DNA from: Kappaphycus alvarezii | Taxonomy: Eukaryota; Rhodophyta; Florideophyceae; Gigartinales; Solieriaceae | NCBI GenBank assembly: GCA_002205965.3 | Contig: NADL03000028.1 | Span: 372,001-436,000, forward strand | Reading direction: 5' to 3' | Length of the DNA: 64,000 nucleotides | Shown: piece by piece, positions 32,966 through 44,952 of the stretch | Position numbering within the stretch: the first letter of the stretch is position 1 | Layout of the letters: each line of letters starts with the position of its first letter | The notes under the pieces: model-generated | What the model saw: the letters and a program-made list of their open reading frames with translations, nothing else | Databases searched by the model: none | What the model was told of the DNA's origin: nothing | Program-made: the position numbers and the translations under genes

Positions 32966-33956
32966 GATTGGATATAAAGTAAAATAGGGAGAGAAAATTA
33001 ATGCGCTGTACGGTAAATGTGCGCAGGGTAGTTGGGTCATGCTTAGGTGGAGGAGAAGGAATGGATTAAGGAGAAGGAATGGCTTGATGGAAGAGTGCTG
33101 AGGTAGTTAAAAGTAGAGGAGGTTTAGAAGAGTATGTATGTGGAGGGCGAGATGGAGTTCAGGAAAATGGCGCGATTGAAAGAGTGAAGAGGTGTTATCG
33201 AGGAAGATTATGTGAACACGGATGGATGGGAGGGTTTCTGTTAGAACGGTATTAGGGGGCGGAGGGTGATGAAAAAAGGAAAGGTGACAAGAGCAGGAGG
33301 GATGAGGAAAGAAATGTTTGCGGATAGGCCGCTTGAGAACGCTTTAAAGGTGGAATGAGCTGATGTTTAGGCTGCAGAAGGTGGGGTCCCTGCAGTGACT
33401 GGGCTGTCTGAATCTAATCGCGATGTGGCAAGAAAGGTCATTGATATCTCTCCAAGCGACAAAAAATTGCTCTGAAGATCTCGAATAAGTTCCAAAATGC
33501 TTCGTGGCAGTCCTATTCCCAGAACCAGCTCAGCAGCAGTCTCCTCTGTCTTCCAAGAATAACCTTGAAACCTAAGCTCTTCTAGATCAAGAACTCGCTT
33601 CTCAACTTTACTGTGGTCTTTCGTTGGAATTTTTTCTTTTCCAACTCAATCTTGTTCAAATTCCAGTCACTTCTCCTCACGTATCACATTTAAATTCCCC
33701 AATTTGGCTCGTTCCTCATCTCTAGGTTACTGACAATTTGACATAAGTACTCCCTATTTTTTCTATTCTCTCAGCAAAAGTCGATCTGTTTTATTTTTTC
33801 TGCATTTATGGCGCAGCAATGTTTCCTTTTCTGCGTTACTTTTATGATTTCATCTTCCACTCCGACTTCGAGAGGACCGTGATACCTACTGCAAGAAATT
33901 TACATGTCTCCGTGGTTCTTTACTGCAATTAGTAGGCCATCTGATTTTTCAAATAT
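32966..33956. other. Purine-rich then AT-rich, no gene recognised
   Basis: 33020-33340 is strongly G/A-rich on the plus strand (GGAGGAGAAGGAATGG repeated once with small changes). On the minus strand this would be a CT-rich tract like those near the candidate genes at 15-17 kb, but no convincing frame follows it. Confidence 0.3.
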
Positions 33957-34058
33957 TTGGCGCTATTTATTCGCGGTGCTATATTCTTGAATCGTAACAA
34001 TGCCATTTCGCAGTTGGGCCGATGCCAAAGCGTAGACTACGCTTCTTTGAGCAGATTG

Positions 34059-34355
34059 ATGTCGAAGATGTCTGTGAGTTTTCGACGGTGTACAGACCTA
34101 CATTGTTTAGTCTCTTGCATTGATGCAATTAGCCCGTTTTTCATTTCTTTATTACTTGCGCTAGCGATTCCAAGCGGAATCCTAGCTTTTTACTTTCTGT
34201 TATCAGATGCACTTAGGATGGCAATTGACCTGGAGATTTTGGATTTGAAGTCAGGGCTTGAAAAGACAAACGGGAGCCAATGCAAACAAAAAAATGCAAT
34301 AATTTGTCATCTAGAGGGCAGTTTCGTGCTGGTGAATGGTGGGAGGCATGCTTGA
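34059..34355 (+). CDS. Orphan ORF with one membrane-like segment
   Basis: ATG frame of about 98 codons (frame open from 33957). It has a hydrophobic segment PFFISLLLALAIPSGILAFY after a short polar N-terminus, then a charged tail. No family recognised and no splice signals defined. Could be chance. Confidence 0.2.
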   Translation: MSKMSVSFRRCTDLHCLVSCIDAISPFFISLLLALAIPSGILAFYFLLSDALRMAIDLEILDLKSGLEKTNGSQCKQKNAIICHLEGSFVLVNGGRHA

Positions 34356-36689
34356 TCTAGTCGTCCATTCCCGCAAATTTACAGCAATTCGGCACAACTA
34401 ATTTGCTACAGATAATACCTACGCTTTTTTTGTACTTGTGTGCTAAACCTAAATTTCTACCGAACATTGTACAAAAAATCAGTTTTCTCTCCATGCGAAG
34501 AAACATAAACTACTAGAGATCCTAACATAATCACATCATAGTGAATTTCAAGCTGAAACGACGTCTAGATAGCAAATGAGGTGTACCTGAACTTGACCCA
34601 CAAGCTATATGCCATAAATTTTTGTACCATGAGCCCGAACAGTGCTCTTGTTTCCTGATTTAAACCACAATATACGTGTACTCAAGAAATAATAAAATAG
34701 TTCTGCCTTGTAGACCTTAACTATATCTCTTTACATACAATGCACCATATTTGTACAATAGTGAATTGGTAATTCTTTAGTCAAATAATAAAATAAGTAT
34801 TCCAAAAAACAGATCATTCCAAATCAAAAATAATATACTTTTTTGAAATAAGACTTGAAATAATAATGAATAGAATTAATAAATAGAATTCCAATATTAA
34901 TAATAGCTAATAGATGCAGACAGATTAATGACACGAATGTTATAAAATTAATTATAAAACCTTGAAATATTTGTACTGAAATGCAAGAAAAACATGCTTC
35001 GAAATTTACCATAAGCAGTTGTATTATTCTCCCCCTTGACTCGGGCATCAATTACCTACAAATTTTTCGCAGGTAAGAATGGATGCATATACTTATTTTC
35101 TGGAAGAATGATTGTAATATATATTTTGTGTAATTTTAAATTGCAAGTGAATGTTTACAAAATATTCAAACTAAAAACAAGTAGCAAAAGCTAGAAAATA
35201 ATGAACAAAATTATCTTTCTACTCATCAAAATAAATATTATTTGGGTAACCAAATAATGATAATTTACACAAACTGGATTTATATTATTAAGCAGGGATT
35301 GAGATTAAACGTTTTGCTCATTTTGTACTATCGCGGAACTTCTGCCAATAACATGTTCACGGGATATATTGAGAAAAATGGCCCTCACATGGAAGACTAT
35401 CTGGTCGCGGGAAGTTTTCTTGTCTACGATCGGTGTTAGAACCCTCTTTAGTTTCTATTAGTTAGGACCAAAAATATCGTACATAGTATCTTGACAACGA
35501 ACATGTAATCATTTCATGAAGAAAATGGTCCAATTCAAGTCAGTAATGTCTACATGTAACATGTGCACCGTGAATTTAGATTTTTATTGCATGAATTTAA
35601 TGAGAGATACACAAATGGAATTTTTTTTGAAGGAACAGTTTCGCAAAATAATATTGATCCGACTTGTGGACAGTTAAGATATGGATATTTTTGGTCTTTT
35701 TGTAAATTAAGTTCTCCAGTTACTAAAAGAATAAAAAATATATCTGCGGATTCCATTTATGAAAAATGATCTACCCAAATAAAGTTTAGCATGTTTGAAT
35801 TTTTCCTGAAGTTTTAGAAAGGAAAGAAAAAGGCTGTGATGTATGTATTGTATAATTGGTCCAAATTTCATGAACCCCACACAATATTCAATATAATCGC
35901 CTATACAGATGAGAATTTTCTTTCTCTGTCTATACAGCTTTAGAGCTTATAATCAATATATTAGTATTTTTAATTACGTACATTTCACAGACAATGTACA
36001 ATAAAATTTCAAAATTTCAGTATACTAATTAATTTAGTTCGCATCTCCGATTTTACTTATCGACCACCATTTTCTTATGGTTGCTGGACTGTTAGATTGA
36101 AACAATATGATTCTAGAGGAAATTTATCTGAGCTTTTTTATAAATTAAATGGGAGAATTTAAATTCTAACCTTATTATTTGAACAGGATTGAAAATAAGA
36201 AGTTATGTTATACAGTTTACTAATATTTTTATGTTTGAATAGCATTCCAATCAAGGGGCTTACAAACGATTATTTTAAAACTCTTTCAAATAAGCCTTCC
36301 TTCTAACTCCCATTTCTATTAAGTAATAATCTGGATAGTATCAACTTATTACCGAAGTAGAGAACTCCATTACTATAAATTATTAGGTTCATATTGCATA
36401 AAGAGGATGTACTGATCCTTGGAGGAACAGGTCTCTGGAATATGAAATCTGAATGACAATACTCTTTTAAAAGAAAAAATATGTAGAGTTAATTCCATAT
36501 TTTTCTATGATCCAGTCCACTCACTTTATACTCGAATTGTAAATGAGTATACAGGATAATAAAGTCTGTATAATTTGAAGTAATTCTTCAAATTAAGAAT
36601 GATTTTTAGAAAATTGATAAACTTGCTTCTGATATTCTTCCTTCCACCAGCATAAGGTGATAAATGATCAAATTAATGACATAGAAGAT

Positions 36690-37080
36690 TAAGAAATTTG
36701 TCTCAGTGCAGAAGTTGACTTTTAACCCATGGAATACTTTGATCTAGACTTAAAATTGTCTTCAAACTTCCTTGTTCTCTCCTAGAGAAGGAAGTTCATT
36801 CAGCTTACAGAATTTTTGGCAAACCCGAAATTCTCAAACAAACATACCGAATTCAATAAAATACATTAAATGAATCTTATGGGAGAAGAAGACTAAAAAT
36901 ATATACTATCAGGTTAGGTGTATAGATTTACTCCTCGCAATATCCTCCTTCGAGATCAGAGCCAAACAATTCCTCCAAAATTTAAATACCCTAATGCAGT
37001 CCCTACAAATTCGGTAGAACGGTCCGGAAGGAAGGAACATCCTGAGACATATCAAGATCATCCAACTCCTCTTAACTGTG
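36690..37080 (-). repeat. Diverged family A LTR copy
   Basis: Shares with the solo LTR at 43.6 kb the blocks GAAGTTGACTTT, ACTTCCTTG, CTCAAACAAACATAC, and GAGATCAGAGCCAAACA.TTCCT.CAAAAT. Orientation is the same as in the full family A element. It lacks clear ends and is joined directly to a family B repeat. Confidence 0.65.
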
Positions 37081-37106
37081 AGCTATTAGACGGATACGGG
37101 CAGATC

Positions 37107-37621
37107 TAGATTGAGCTCTGTTTGAGAATTGTGTTGAGGCTGGCTGGGTTGAGTCGGCCGCTCCACACAAGGGTTCTTTTAGAACTATTTTTAGCTAGTT
37201 TTCAAAGCGAAATGCATTTGATTGACAGCATATGCAAATGTTTTCCCGCAAAACAGCTCAGACGGTATCTTGAATAGCGCCTGTACAAATTGTGGTCAGC
37301 ATAAGGACGAACGCAGACAAATTTAAATCGGAAACTGGTCCAAGTGGCAGGAGATAGCAAGGCAAGTTTTGTTTGGTAAAGCAGTTATAAGAAACCCCAG
37401 TGTGCAACCATCCCGTAACTACTTAAAGTGTAAAACAGGCTTAAACTTTGTGCCGCGAACCATAACGAAAAGTGTAATGACAGCAAAGTTTCTAAAAGCC
37501 CTGGGAAAGATGTTCCCGACGATTTAAGTTTACAGAACAGCAGATACCAACCATTCGTATAAACTTGTAAATACTGTTAAATACCACCTCAAACAGGAAG
37601 TCGAACCTATTGAATGCAACA
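37107..37621 (+). repeat. Solo-LTR-like repeat, family B, copy 2
   Basis: Partner of copy 1 at 32455-32965. Reads TGTTGAGGCTGGCTGGGTTG near its left end (37132) and TTGAATGCAACA at its right end (37621), giving TGTTG...CAACA termini 490 bp apart. The similarity extends about 20 bp further left, so the true left end is uncertain. Confidence 0.62.
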
Positions 37622-37894
37622 TTACTCCCCTCCATCTGGTATAATTGCCCCTATTTTGATTTTTGCTCATAAGTATTGAAAATGTCTGGTAAATATTAGG
37701 TTATGATTCGAGAAGCCACGATTTCTCATGATATTTGCCTCCTTATCATATGATAAGGAGTTATTTTTCCATGTTACTTTTTTGAGCAAGTATAGATTCA
37801 CCTTCGTACTACAAATGTCCATCTTAAAGTTGGAGAGCAAGCGGAAGTGCAATTTGTCGGTTTAAATCATCTTCAAAGAATTGCTTCAGAAGGT

Positions 37895-38125
37895 TTTTCC
37901 AAATTATGGCACTAGTGCCGACTACAATTCCGAAAGCGCTACTTAAGACACCGTCAGGGCTGTTTTAGGATAGAGCCTTTGCATTCGCTACTTTTAGACT
38001 ACATTTACCCTCGATGATTAGCTATACATAGTTCTATATAAAGCCTGGCTTGGAGCAGAATGATTAAACCAGCCAGCCTCAAACCAACTTTCAAAAACAG
38101 CTCCAAATGGATCTGATCTCTTGTG
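37895..38125 (-). repeat. Partial family B repeat, copy 3, inverted
   Basis: The reverse complement matches the left part of copies 1 and 2 (GGTTTGAGGCTGGCTGG, AAAACAGCCCTGACGG, AGTAGCGCTTTCGGAATTGTAGTCGGCAC, the last shared almost exactly with copy 1). It lies about 270 bp from copy 2, forming an imperfect inverted pair. Confidence 0.62.
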
Positions 38126-40573
38126 CTTAACATCCCCCACTAACTATCGAAGACAGAGGTATTTGGATACAAGTTAACACTGATAAAATGGATAATCTGG
38201 AATATCATTCATAAAGGTATCAAGCTGGAAATTATTTGAGGTACACTGTTGCGCTATCTAGTGAGACCAACTGCAAGGAGTATCACGGCAGGGCTAAAAT
38301 GCTCAAATTGAAGTAAATAGTTAGTATAAATGCCGATGAATGACAGGAACTTTCGTGAGGTAGGCGAGACTACAATAATAGCTCAATTTTATTGTCTGGG
38401 TACATATCAATATGATTGTTTGACTTTCATTGGTCTCAAGTCTCAATAAAAATACTTCTACTCGAGCGTTGGTACAGCGTAAATATTTTCAATGGTTACT
38501 AGCAAGAAATAGGGTCCGAGAAGGGCATTTTGAAATATTTTTGTTGTAATCATCACTAATGAATAGGTTGCATACAAAAGTAATGATGAATTGATGAAAT
38601 AGGGACACAGTACAATTTTTTGCCAAGGTATCAAGTTTTATTCGTGCACGGCTTTTCCCGTTTCTGTGGTATTTTAATGACCACCATTTTCATACAGAGA
38701 CAGAAATCAACGAAATTTATACCTTAAATTTGCTCTGAACTTTAGGTTTTTTCACATAAACTTGATTTGTAGGTATCGCAGTAAAGTATAATCTGAAAAA
38801 CTGTATTACATTCCTCTGAAGCAGATTTCCCCCCTGTCTCATTCCATCTAAATATTAATTTCCCTGAATATATCCAACTAGTATACACATGTGGATACTT
38901 TTCCAGATTTTTGCAGATTCGAAACTAAAAGTCATCAATATACGACGCTGTAAGTCCATAGGGGACTCTTGAAGTGAATATTTATAGCCCCATTAGAAAT
39001 TTTTTTCATCTACATTTCTTTTACAATACAGTTTGACCCGTAGTATTGTATCCTTAGGACAGCAACCAGTGCTTTATAAATGTGCATTCATATGAGGGAT
39101 AGATCATGGTATGAACCTTTTGTGCATAAAAGATACATTAAAAAAAATCATTTAATCATCGTTGTATACTATATTAATCCTAATTTAGGGACTCAACTAG
39201 TTTCAAATTGATAGAATGAAGAAATCGCTATAATATTCTAGAAAACACCTAGTGATAATAATAAAAGCTAGTAATGCAGTGACCAGACCAACTTATCAAG
39301 CTTTAACAAACTATTTGAGTCCTTTTATTTCATTGTGCGTTGAGTTATGTCGAAAAAATCAAAATATATATTCAAAGACTATTGCTACTTCTATTAAACA
39401 TACAGAGAGCTGTCACATATATTTTGGATTTATATCCTGGTGTATAAACTTGAACCTCTGCACAACGTGGCATGTCACATGTAGGACGCCTTATGTAGAA
39501 TTTGAATTGAATATAATGAATAGAATTAAGAATGTTCTTATTTTATACTTGCACATTGATTAAACAGATTAAAACACAAGGCCGATATTCCTTGCATCTC
39601 GAAAGTTTTTCGAATAAGGAAACTTCGCAGATCTGCGACTGCAACATAAAATCAGAGGAAATAAACTGAATAGAAGAGTAAAAACATTTTTTGGGAAATA
39701 ATTTAAATACCTCCATACATCAGGGGGAATATTTACACTTTTCCGCAATAATCTTGAGTTCTGTTTTCTTTCTTGACTTAAAAGAATTTATTTCTAAAAA
39801 TGTATATTTATGCAGGTAAAACGGTCTAGACCAAACGTAAGAGACTAGACCCATTGAGGATTAGCGAATCTTAGCGTGGAAGATATTGGGAATTTTTATA
39901 AAATGATAGTAAGACATTACTTTTCATAATGGTATTAAATACATATTTTAAAATTTTTTTCCAAAATTATATTATATTGCTCATAGATCAACGCAACATT
40001 TTTCCAAGGATACCTATAAGAATAACATTGCGTAATTTAGAGTTTTAATAGCTTCTTATCTTTAATATTCTGAGAACATTCTCCTTCAGAGTCATTCAAT
40101 CTCTTTCGATTTAAACAGAGGGTTCGAATGTAGCTATCTTCATCGCTGTATGTGTCCAGAATTCAAAGTTCCAAGATGTTTCCATCTAAAGTCCATTGTT
40201 CTCTAGGCTCACCAGTATAAATATCCAAAATGAGCTTTCAAAAGACTTGCGATACTTTGCTTAGCTAAAGAATGAAGGGACTTATTTTAATGCGATTAAA
40301 CTAACGTTTAGGGCTTAACATATTTTCAAATCTTATACTAGTTGATTAAATTATTTAGTTTAAATATTTATCTTTACGTTCGCTCACTAATAATTTTCGC
40401 ATTAGGTTTAGTATGCGTAATAAATACAGTTTTCCACAGCAGAATTCGCTTTACTGGAGTATAACGAATATATTGGGAATTTATTTCCCATACAGAAATA
40501 TTCATTATCAAGGAAAGGAGTTGGCTTTTTTTTTCAGTTTTTTGCCTAAATTATTGCACAGGAATTCCTTTAG
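38126..40573. other. AT-rich desert, nothing recognised
   Basis: A frame at 39252-39563 is open for about 100 codons but has no ATG start and no motif. Nothing else stands out. Confidence 0.35.
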
Positions 40574-40759
40574 ATGTTCCTAAGTACATTAATAGCTTTT
40601 ATTGTTTTTTTACTATTCTTGTTAAAATTACCTGCTATAAGATCTGATTTACTCCCTACAAAAGTTGCATTTAATCAAATTTTGAATCTACACTCGCATA
40701 AATGGAATTTAGTCGCTCAAATTTGCAATCAAAAGAAACATAGGTTCGCTTATGGGTAA
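40574..40759 (+). CDS. Possible small secreted or membrane peptide
   Basis: ATG frame of 61 codons starting MFLSTLIAFIVFLLFLLKLP, a strongly hydrophobic signal-peptide-like start followed by a polar part. Just upstream is a T-run ending in CAG, then another CAG before GAATTCC, so an intron in the leader is possible. A GTAAAATG donor-like site lies at the end of the frame, and a basic frame follows at 40885-41121, which may be a second exon. Tentative. Confidence 0.28.
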   Translation: MFLSTLIAFIVFLLFLLKLPAIRSDLLPTKVAFNQILNLHSHKWNLVAQICNQKKHRFAYG

Positions 40760-40884
40760 AATGATATTTTTTGGTTACGAAAACGAAGCTGAGGCATTTT
40801 ACAAGCAAACTTTGTCCTTTAATTTATATTAATTTCCAAATAAATGCGTACGAATCATGAACTAAGAAACTGAGGCACTAAAAT

Positions 40885-41121
40885 TTGCGAAGAAAACCAC
40901 GGCAAAGTGTCTACAATAGAATGAAGTATCTACAGCTGCAAAAAATGTCTCACGAAAATACACAAGCAAAAATTAACTGGCGCTATGCGCGAAAAATGTT
41001 TTTTAAATTACATAAAGTAAACTTCATTTCGTCAAATCCTCATTTTCGACATTCCGAAAAGTTTCAAAAGTTTTATCGATTTAACTACTTTTATGTTGCA
41101 ATGTCAAAATTTGAAAACTAA
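40885..41121 (+). CDS. Basic orphan frame, possible second exon
   Basis: About 78 codons, rich in Lys, Arg, Phe and Tyr, open from a non-ATG start. It lies 125 bp after the hydrophobic frame at 40574-40759 on the same strand. No family recognised. Confidence 0.2.
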   Translation: MRRKPRQSVYNRMKYLQLQKMSHENTQAKINWRYARKMFFKLHKVNFISSNPHFRHSEKFQKFYRFNYFYVAMSKFEN

Positions 41122-42771
41122 ATTTAGTGAAGACAAAGGATTAAAGTTGGTTGATCTAACTTCCCACTCTTTGCCAGTTGGCGAGGTAAAGTGGGTCCAC
41201 ACAAGAGTCAGGGAATAAACAAAGATTATTTTGAAAATTCATTCTAGCTAAGGCGCCGCAGTAGATATTTTAATGAATAAACTTACATTGAACTGTCTTA
41301 CAGCAGGAAACAGACTAACGTGAACAGTCAAACGCATTCGAGCGTGCACTACGCATCAGATGCACTTGATTTGTCCGAAAATTTTTTACTGATTTTAATA
41401 ATCAGACTACGCTGCTGGTCGCCACAGTTTGATCTTTCGCCTGAAATTTATTGATATTTGATTGATTGGAACGGATTTAAAAGTTACATAATATTTTGTT
41501 GAACGACAATTTTTCATTCTTTATTCCATAGTGGGAAAGGAGAATATTTGCCTTTCATATGCTTCTATTTATCATTATTTAACTGGGAGATAATTAATTT
41601 CGTTTAGCATACACTGTTGGCTAGGAAAATCGCACCTTTCAAATATGAAAGAACCAAATCGATTAATTTAAAACATAAAATCACGTATAATTGTTCCAAT
41701 TTCATGATATGCTTAAAAAAGTTAAAAGGTCACATTTAATCAATACCAGAAAAAGCTGTGTACATTTGACTCTCCCTGTCTTAAAAACGTTTCTGCCTCC
41801 GATCCCCCGATTTTATATTCATTAACTCTGATGGCCGAAGATTTTGGAGACTTGCTCACTTGAAGAACCAGAAGTGACGTTATACTTATAACATATGACT
41901 TTTTTGACTAAATAATATATAAAAAAGATATGCGAAGAAATCTTCTATTCAGGAAACTTGAATACAACAGATACTGCAATCTTCTTTCCTACATGGATGA
42001 GGAAAACCGTCAACTTGCGATTAACCCATTTATTTCGAGCATGGGGCGTCAAAATGTAACTGTTACTTACACAATCCGAAAGGTACCATAAATGAAAAAA
42101 AATTGAGCTGATAATTACATCCAGTCATTGGCGAAGCACAAATTCTCCTACTGAAGCTCTCAAACATGCCTATAACTATAAAAAAACTTAGCCGGTTTTC
42201 AATGTACCACAAAATACCGTAAAAAGCCACAAGATCAAAGAATGAAACAATACACATCACAACGATTTTTCTTTCGAAAATCGTGAGCACCTGTGCATGA
42301 CTGTAAAAAAATTATTGATTGTTTTAGTATATGCAATTAGGAAATAAGTCTCGGTTCATTATATTATAGGAAATGGACTTTGTGCATTCCTCCCCTCCTC
42401 TCTTCGCCAACCACATAATCTTATCCAATTCTTAACCCTATCACCACTCAGGTTTTAAACGATCGTTCTCTACTGCAATTGTACTTATTACAGTCCCGCA
42501 TTCCAATCTTCGGCACGTAGATCTTGGATGCCATTATTCAATTCAGATATCCCTTTAAGATATGTTAACAGGGCGTTGAGTCTGGATTGCTGCGAGTGGT
42601 GCAAAGGTTGGGACTCTTATGAACTTCTGTTCGAACTATGTTTGCAGGCCTACACTTCGCTAGTGTAGCATTCCGGCCAACTAGAAAAAAGATGAACTTC
42701 CAGTCAGCAAGCAAGCCGCGGTGGAAAAACCTGATGGGCTTTCGTGCCATGCAAGCAAATGGTGACGCGGG
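41122..42771. other. AT-rich intergenic, nothing recognised
   Basis: No supported gene. A plus-strand ATG frame starting at 42638 runs antisense across the LINE fragment below and is considered a shadow. Confidence 0.35.
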
Positions 42772-43600
42772 TTATAAAATCATGAAACGCTTGATGGGGA
42801 GGTTAGTTACGGTGCCTAACGGCGTGGGCGGCAAGGTAGTGGAAGAACTGAAAGCCTTTGGCCCGAGGGCAACGTAGATTCCGATGCCTATTGAAATAAA
42901 CAGGAGATCGTAGAAACGGCAAACTTCCCCGTAGAGCGAATGTTCGGAACGTTCGCTGAGGGCTGCTGCGGCGGCTTCGGACAAAATGCCCTGGTCGACT
43001 CGGGACTGGACGAGAGATTGGCGATAGTAACATCCGAGGCTAGATCGCGATGACGGAGACCGAAAGCCCCTGGAATGGAAATTTTTGCACGAAGCGCCGA
43101 AGGCTAAGAGGCAGGGGTGGAACTAGGTGGGAAGGAATGTTCTAGTAGAGCATTAACGTCAGCTTCCTTGTAGAAGCGGTGCGAACCATTGCGAAGAACA
43201 TTGTGACGGCGGGTATGGCCTTCTTCGAACTTGAAAGTAAGAGCATGCTCTCCATCCGAATCTAAAAGCGAGGCCACCTCATTAGAGCGCCTTGGACAGA
43301 GGGGAGATCGTGTGTCGCCAGGAAGGAGAGGGACAATGAGACGGACGGATATAGCAGCAGTCCAAGATTGAGACGAGAGGTACGTGGCGCAGTAAGGGTG
43401 GTGGTATATGGATAAAACAGAGCAACAAGACGGTTCGCAGGAAGAGAGCAAGTGGATCCAGTTCGCGTGAGACTAAGCCGGAAAAAGGGTTCAAACTTCG
43501 AAAAAAGCAACTCAGACGTGATAGCGGATTGTAGGCGTTTACCAGAGAACGCAGAGTTGCGGCTCTCGAAAGAACAAGCTGACCAAGGCAGAGGAAAGGG
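42772..43600 (-). mobile_element. RLE-type LINE fragment, second subfamily
   Basis: On the minus strand: SQSWTAAISVRLIVPLLPGD, then a degenerate zinc cluster (PLCPRRSNEV...DSDGEHALTFK), RRHNVLRNGSHRF (RHN/RHD motif), LLEHSF, and further on SERSEHSLYGEVCRF with GIGIYVALGPKA. This is the order of the RLE endonuclease and C-terminal end. The wording GEHAL...RRHNVLR differs from copies a-d (GDHLMHC...RHDRQ), so it is a distinct subfamily, related to the piece at 13.5-13.8 kb. Several frame changes. Confidence 0.65.
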
Positions 43601-43632
43601 GAAAAGTTTGTTTGTTTTCTTTTGGAAGATAT

Positions 43633-44197
43633 TGGTAGGGGTTAATCGTAGGGAGAAGAATTATTCAGAACCAATTACTCCAAGAAGGACGTGTTGCAAG
43701 CGACAAGAGTCTACCGTAGTTTAGGTGAGCGAACAAAAAGGATGGAGTAAGGACGACAGCTGAGAGGGCTAATAGCAAGTAAAGAAGTGGCAGGGTCTAC
43801 CACTGATGCTCTGTGACCAGCGTAGGAATATGGTTCTTGGGTCTTAAGTCGACTCTCAACTTCCTACTACTCGGGACTTGACTTCAAATTGTCGGCCAAC
43901 TTGCTTGACCTCCACAAAAGGAAGCTGTTTACTCAGCTTAAATAGACTTTTCGGCTAACCTTAAAGTCTCAAAAAAACATACTCAGTACCAAAAATTGCA
44001 TCAAATGGAATCTTGTGAACGAAGAAGAGGAACAGCAGATATTATCAGGAATAATATGTGAAATTCTTCCTTACAATCTTAGTCATTGAGATCAGAGCCA
44101 AACATTTCCTTCAAAATATCCATTCAATCTAATCAGTCCCACAAATACCCGCGAAGGCTTACAATTCTCTATTTCCTCCTAGGAGATATCTAGACCA
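43633..44197 (-). repeat. Family A solo LTR
   Basis: About 560 bp aligned with the 5' LTR of the 1-4.5 kb element, including GGCAGGGTCTACCACTGATG and CAACTTCCTACTACTCGG. Ends read TGGTAG...CTAGACCA, an imperfect inverted pair. GATAT occurs at 43628-43632 and at 44185-44189, but the second lies inside the aligned region, so a target duplication is not established. No internal element sequence: a solo LTR. Confidence 0.72.
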
Positions 44198-44277
44198 CTG
44201 AACATGCCCCATCCGGTTCCAGCGTCGAGAACACCTGGTTCAACTATGCGGTCCCCTCTCCACCATTCCAACACTTT

Positions 44278-44952
44278 CTATATTTCCATCCCCTCATCCT
44301 CCTCGTCCTCCTCTTCATTATCCTCTTCGTCCTTGTCAGAAGAGTCAGAAATAACGATTACTCTCTCAGTCTCCCCTGCGTTCTCCACAGCAGCTTGCTC
44401 ACCGTTGTAAACTAGTCGCTCCGACGTGTCCACACAGCCCTCCTCACTTTGCGATCCCTCCACCTCAGCCTCAGATTTCTCCTCTTCTACTTCTTCTTCT
44501 GCCTCCTCTTCCTCTACCTCCTCCCCTGCCTACTCTTCTGCCTCCTCGAATCACTGCCGGTGGACCCACTCCTGAACGCGTTCCCGGTTCATTGTTCTAC
44601 AATAATCATCATAATCGGTCGGTATATTGGCCAGCAAAGCTAGAGCGTTGAGAGGGCGGCGGCCCGGGATGATTTGGCGATGGTGAGCGACAGGCGGAAA
44701 TTGGTCATGTTGAGGGCAAAAAAAGGGCGAGCCAATATGATAGTTGATGGCGAGTGGTTTTCCTCGACGATGTCGATTTCGATATTTAAGTAGGGCGACC
44801 TCTTCGAAAGGTTTCACTGCCTTGGACGAAAAAAAATGTGAGGCAATACCGCAGCCTTGAGTTTGGATACAATCAGAGCAATAACTAAAAATCTGTGTGA
44901 TAAAAAAACGGAATTGAATTTGGAGGAGGAAGCGGATCACGAGTCGAAACAT
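44278..44952 (-). pseudogene. Small acidic-tailed gene with SUMO-interacting-like motif
   Basis: An ATG frame (MFRLVIRFLLQIQFRFF..., hydrophobic start, possibly a signal peptide) runs 133 codons with a cysteine group (YCSDCIQTQGCG). In the same frame, after two stops 7 codons apart (44551 and about 44530), it reopens into a very acidic tail with VIVISDSS at about 44338-44361 followed by DKDEEDNEEEDEEDEG. Hydrophobic residues, then serines and acids, is a classic SUMO-interacting motif. The stops could lie in a short intron, or the copy may be dead. Antisense is CT-rich microsatellite-like. The product family is not recognised. It lies next to a family A LTR, like the ORF at 59.2 kb. Confidence 0.38.

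Noticed and set aside
40121-40135. GGTTCGAATG as a tRNA B box
   Set aside because: No A box at the proper upstream distance.
42638-42877. Plus-strand ATG ORF of 79 codons
   Set aside because: It runs antisense over the C-terminal end of the second LINE subfamily, whose minus-strand reading matches the copy at 13.5 kb.
43628-44189. GATAT as a 5-bp target duplication of the solo LTR
   Set aside because: The right-hand GATAT lies inside the region that still aligns with the full element's LTR, so it is probably coincidence.
44204-44410. Serine-rich plus-strand ORF
   Set aside because: Antisense of the acidic tail (CT-rich microsatellite-like); the minus strand gives the more protein-like reading.
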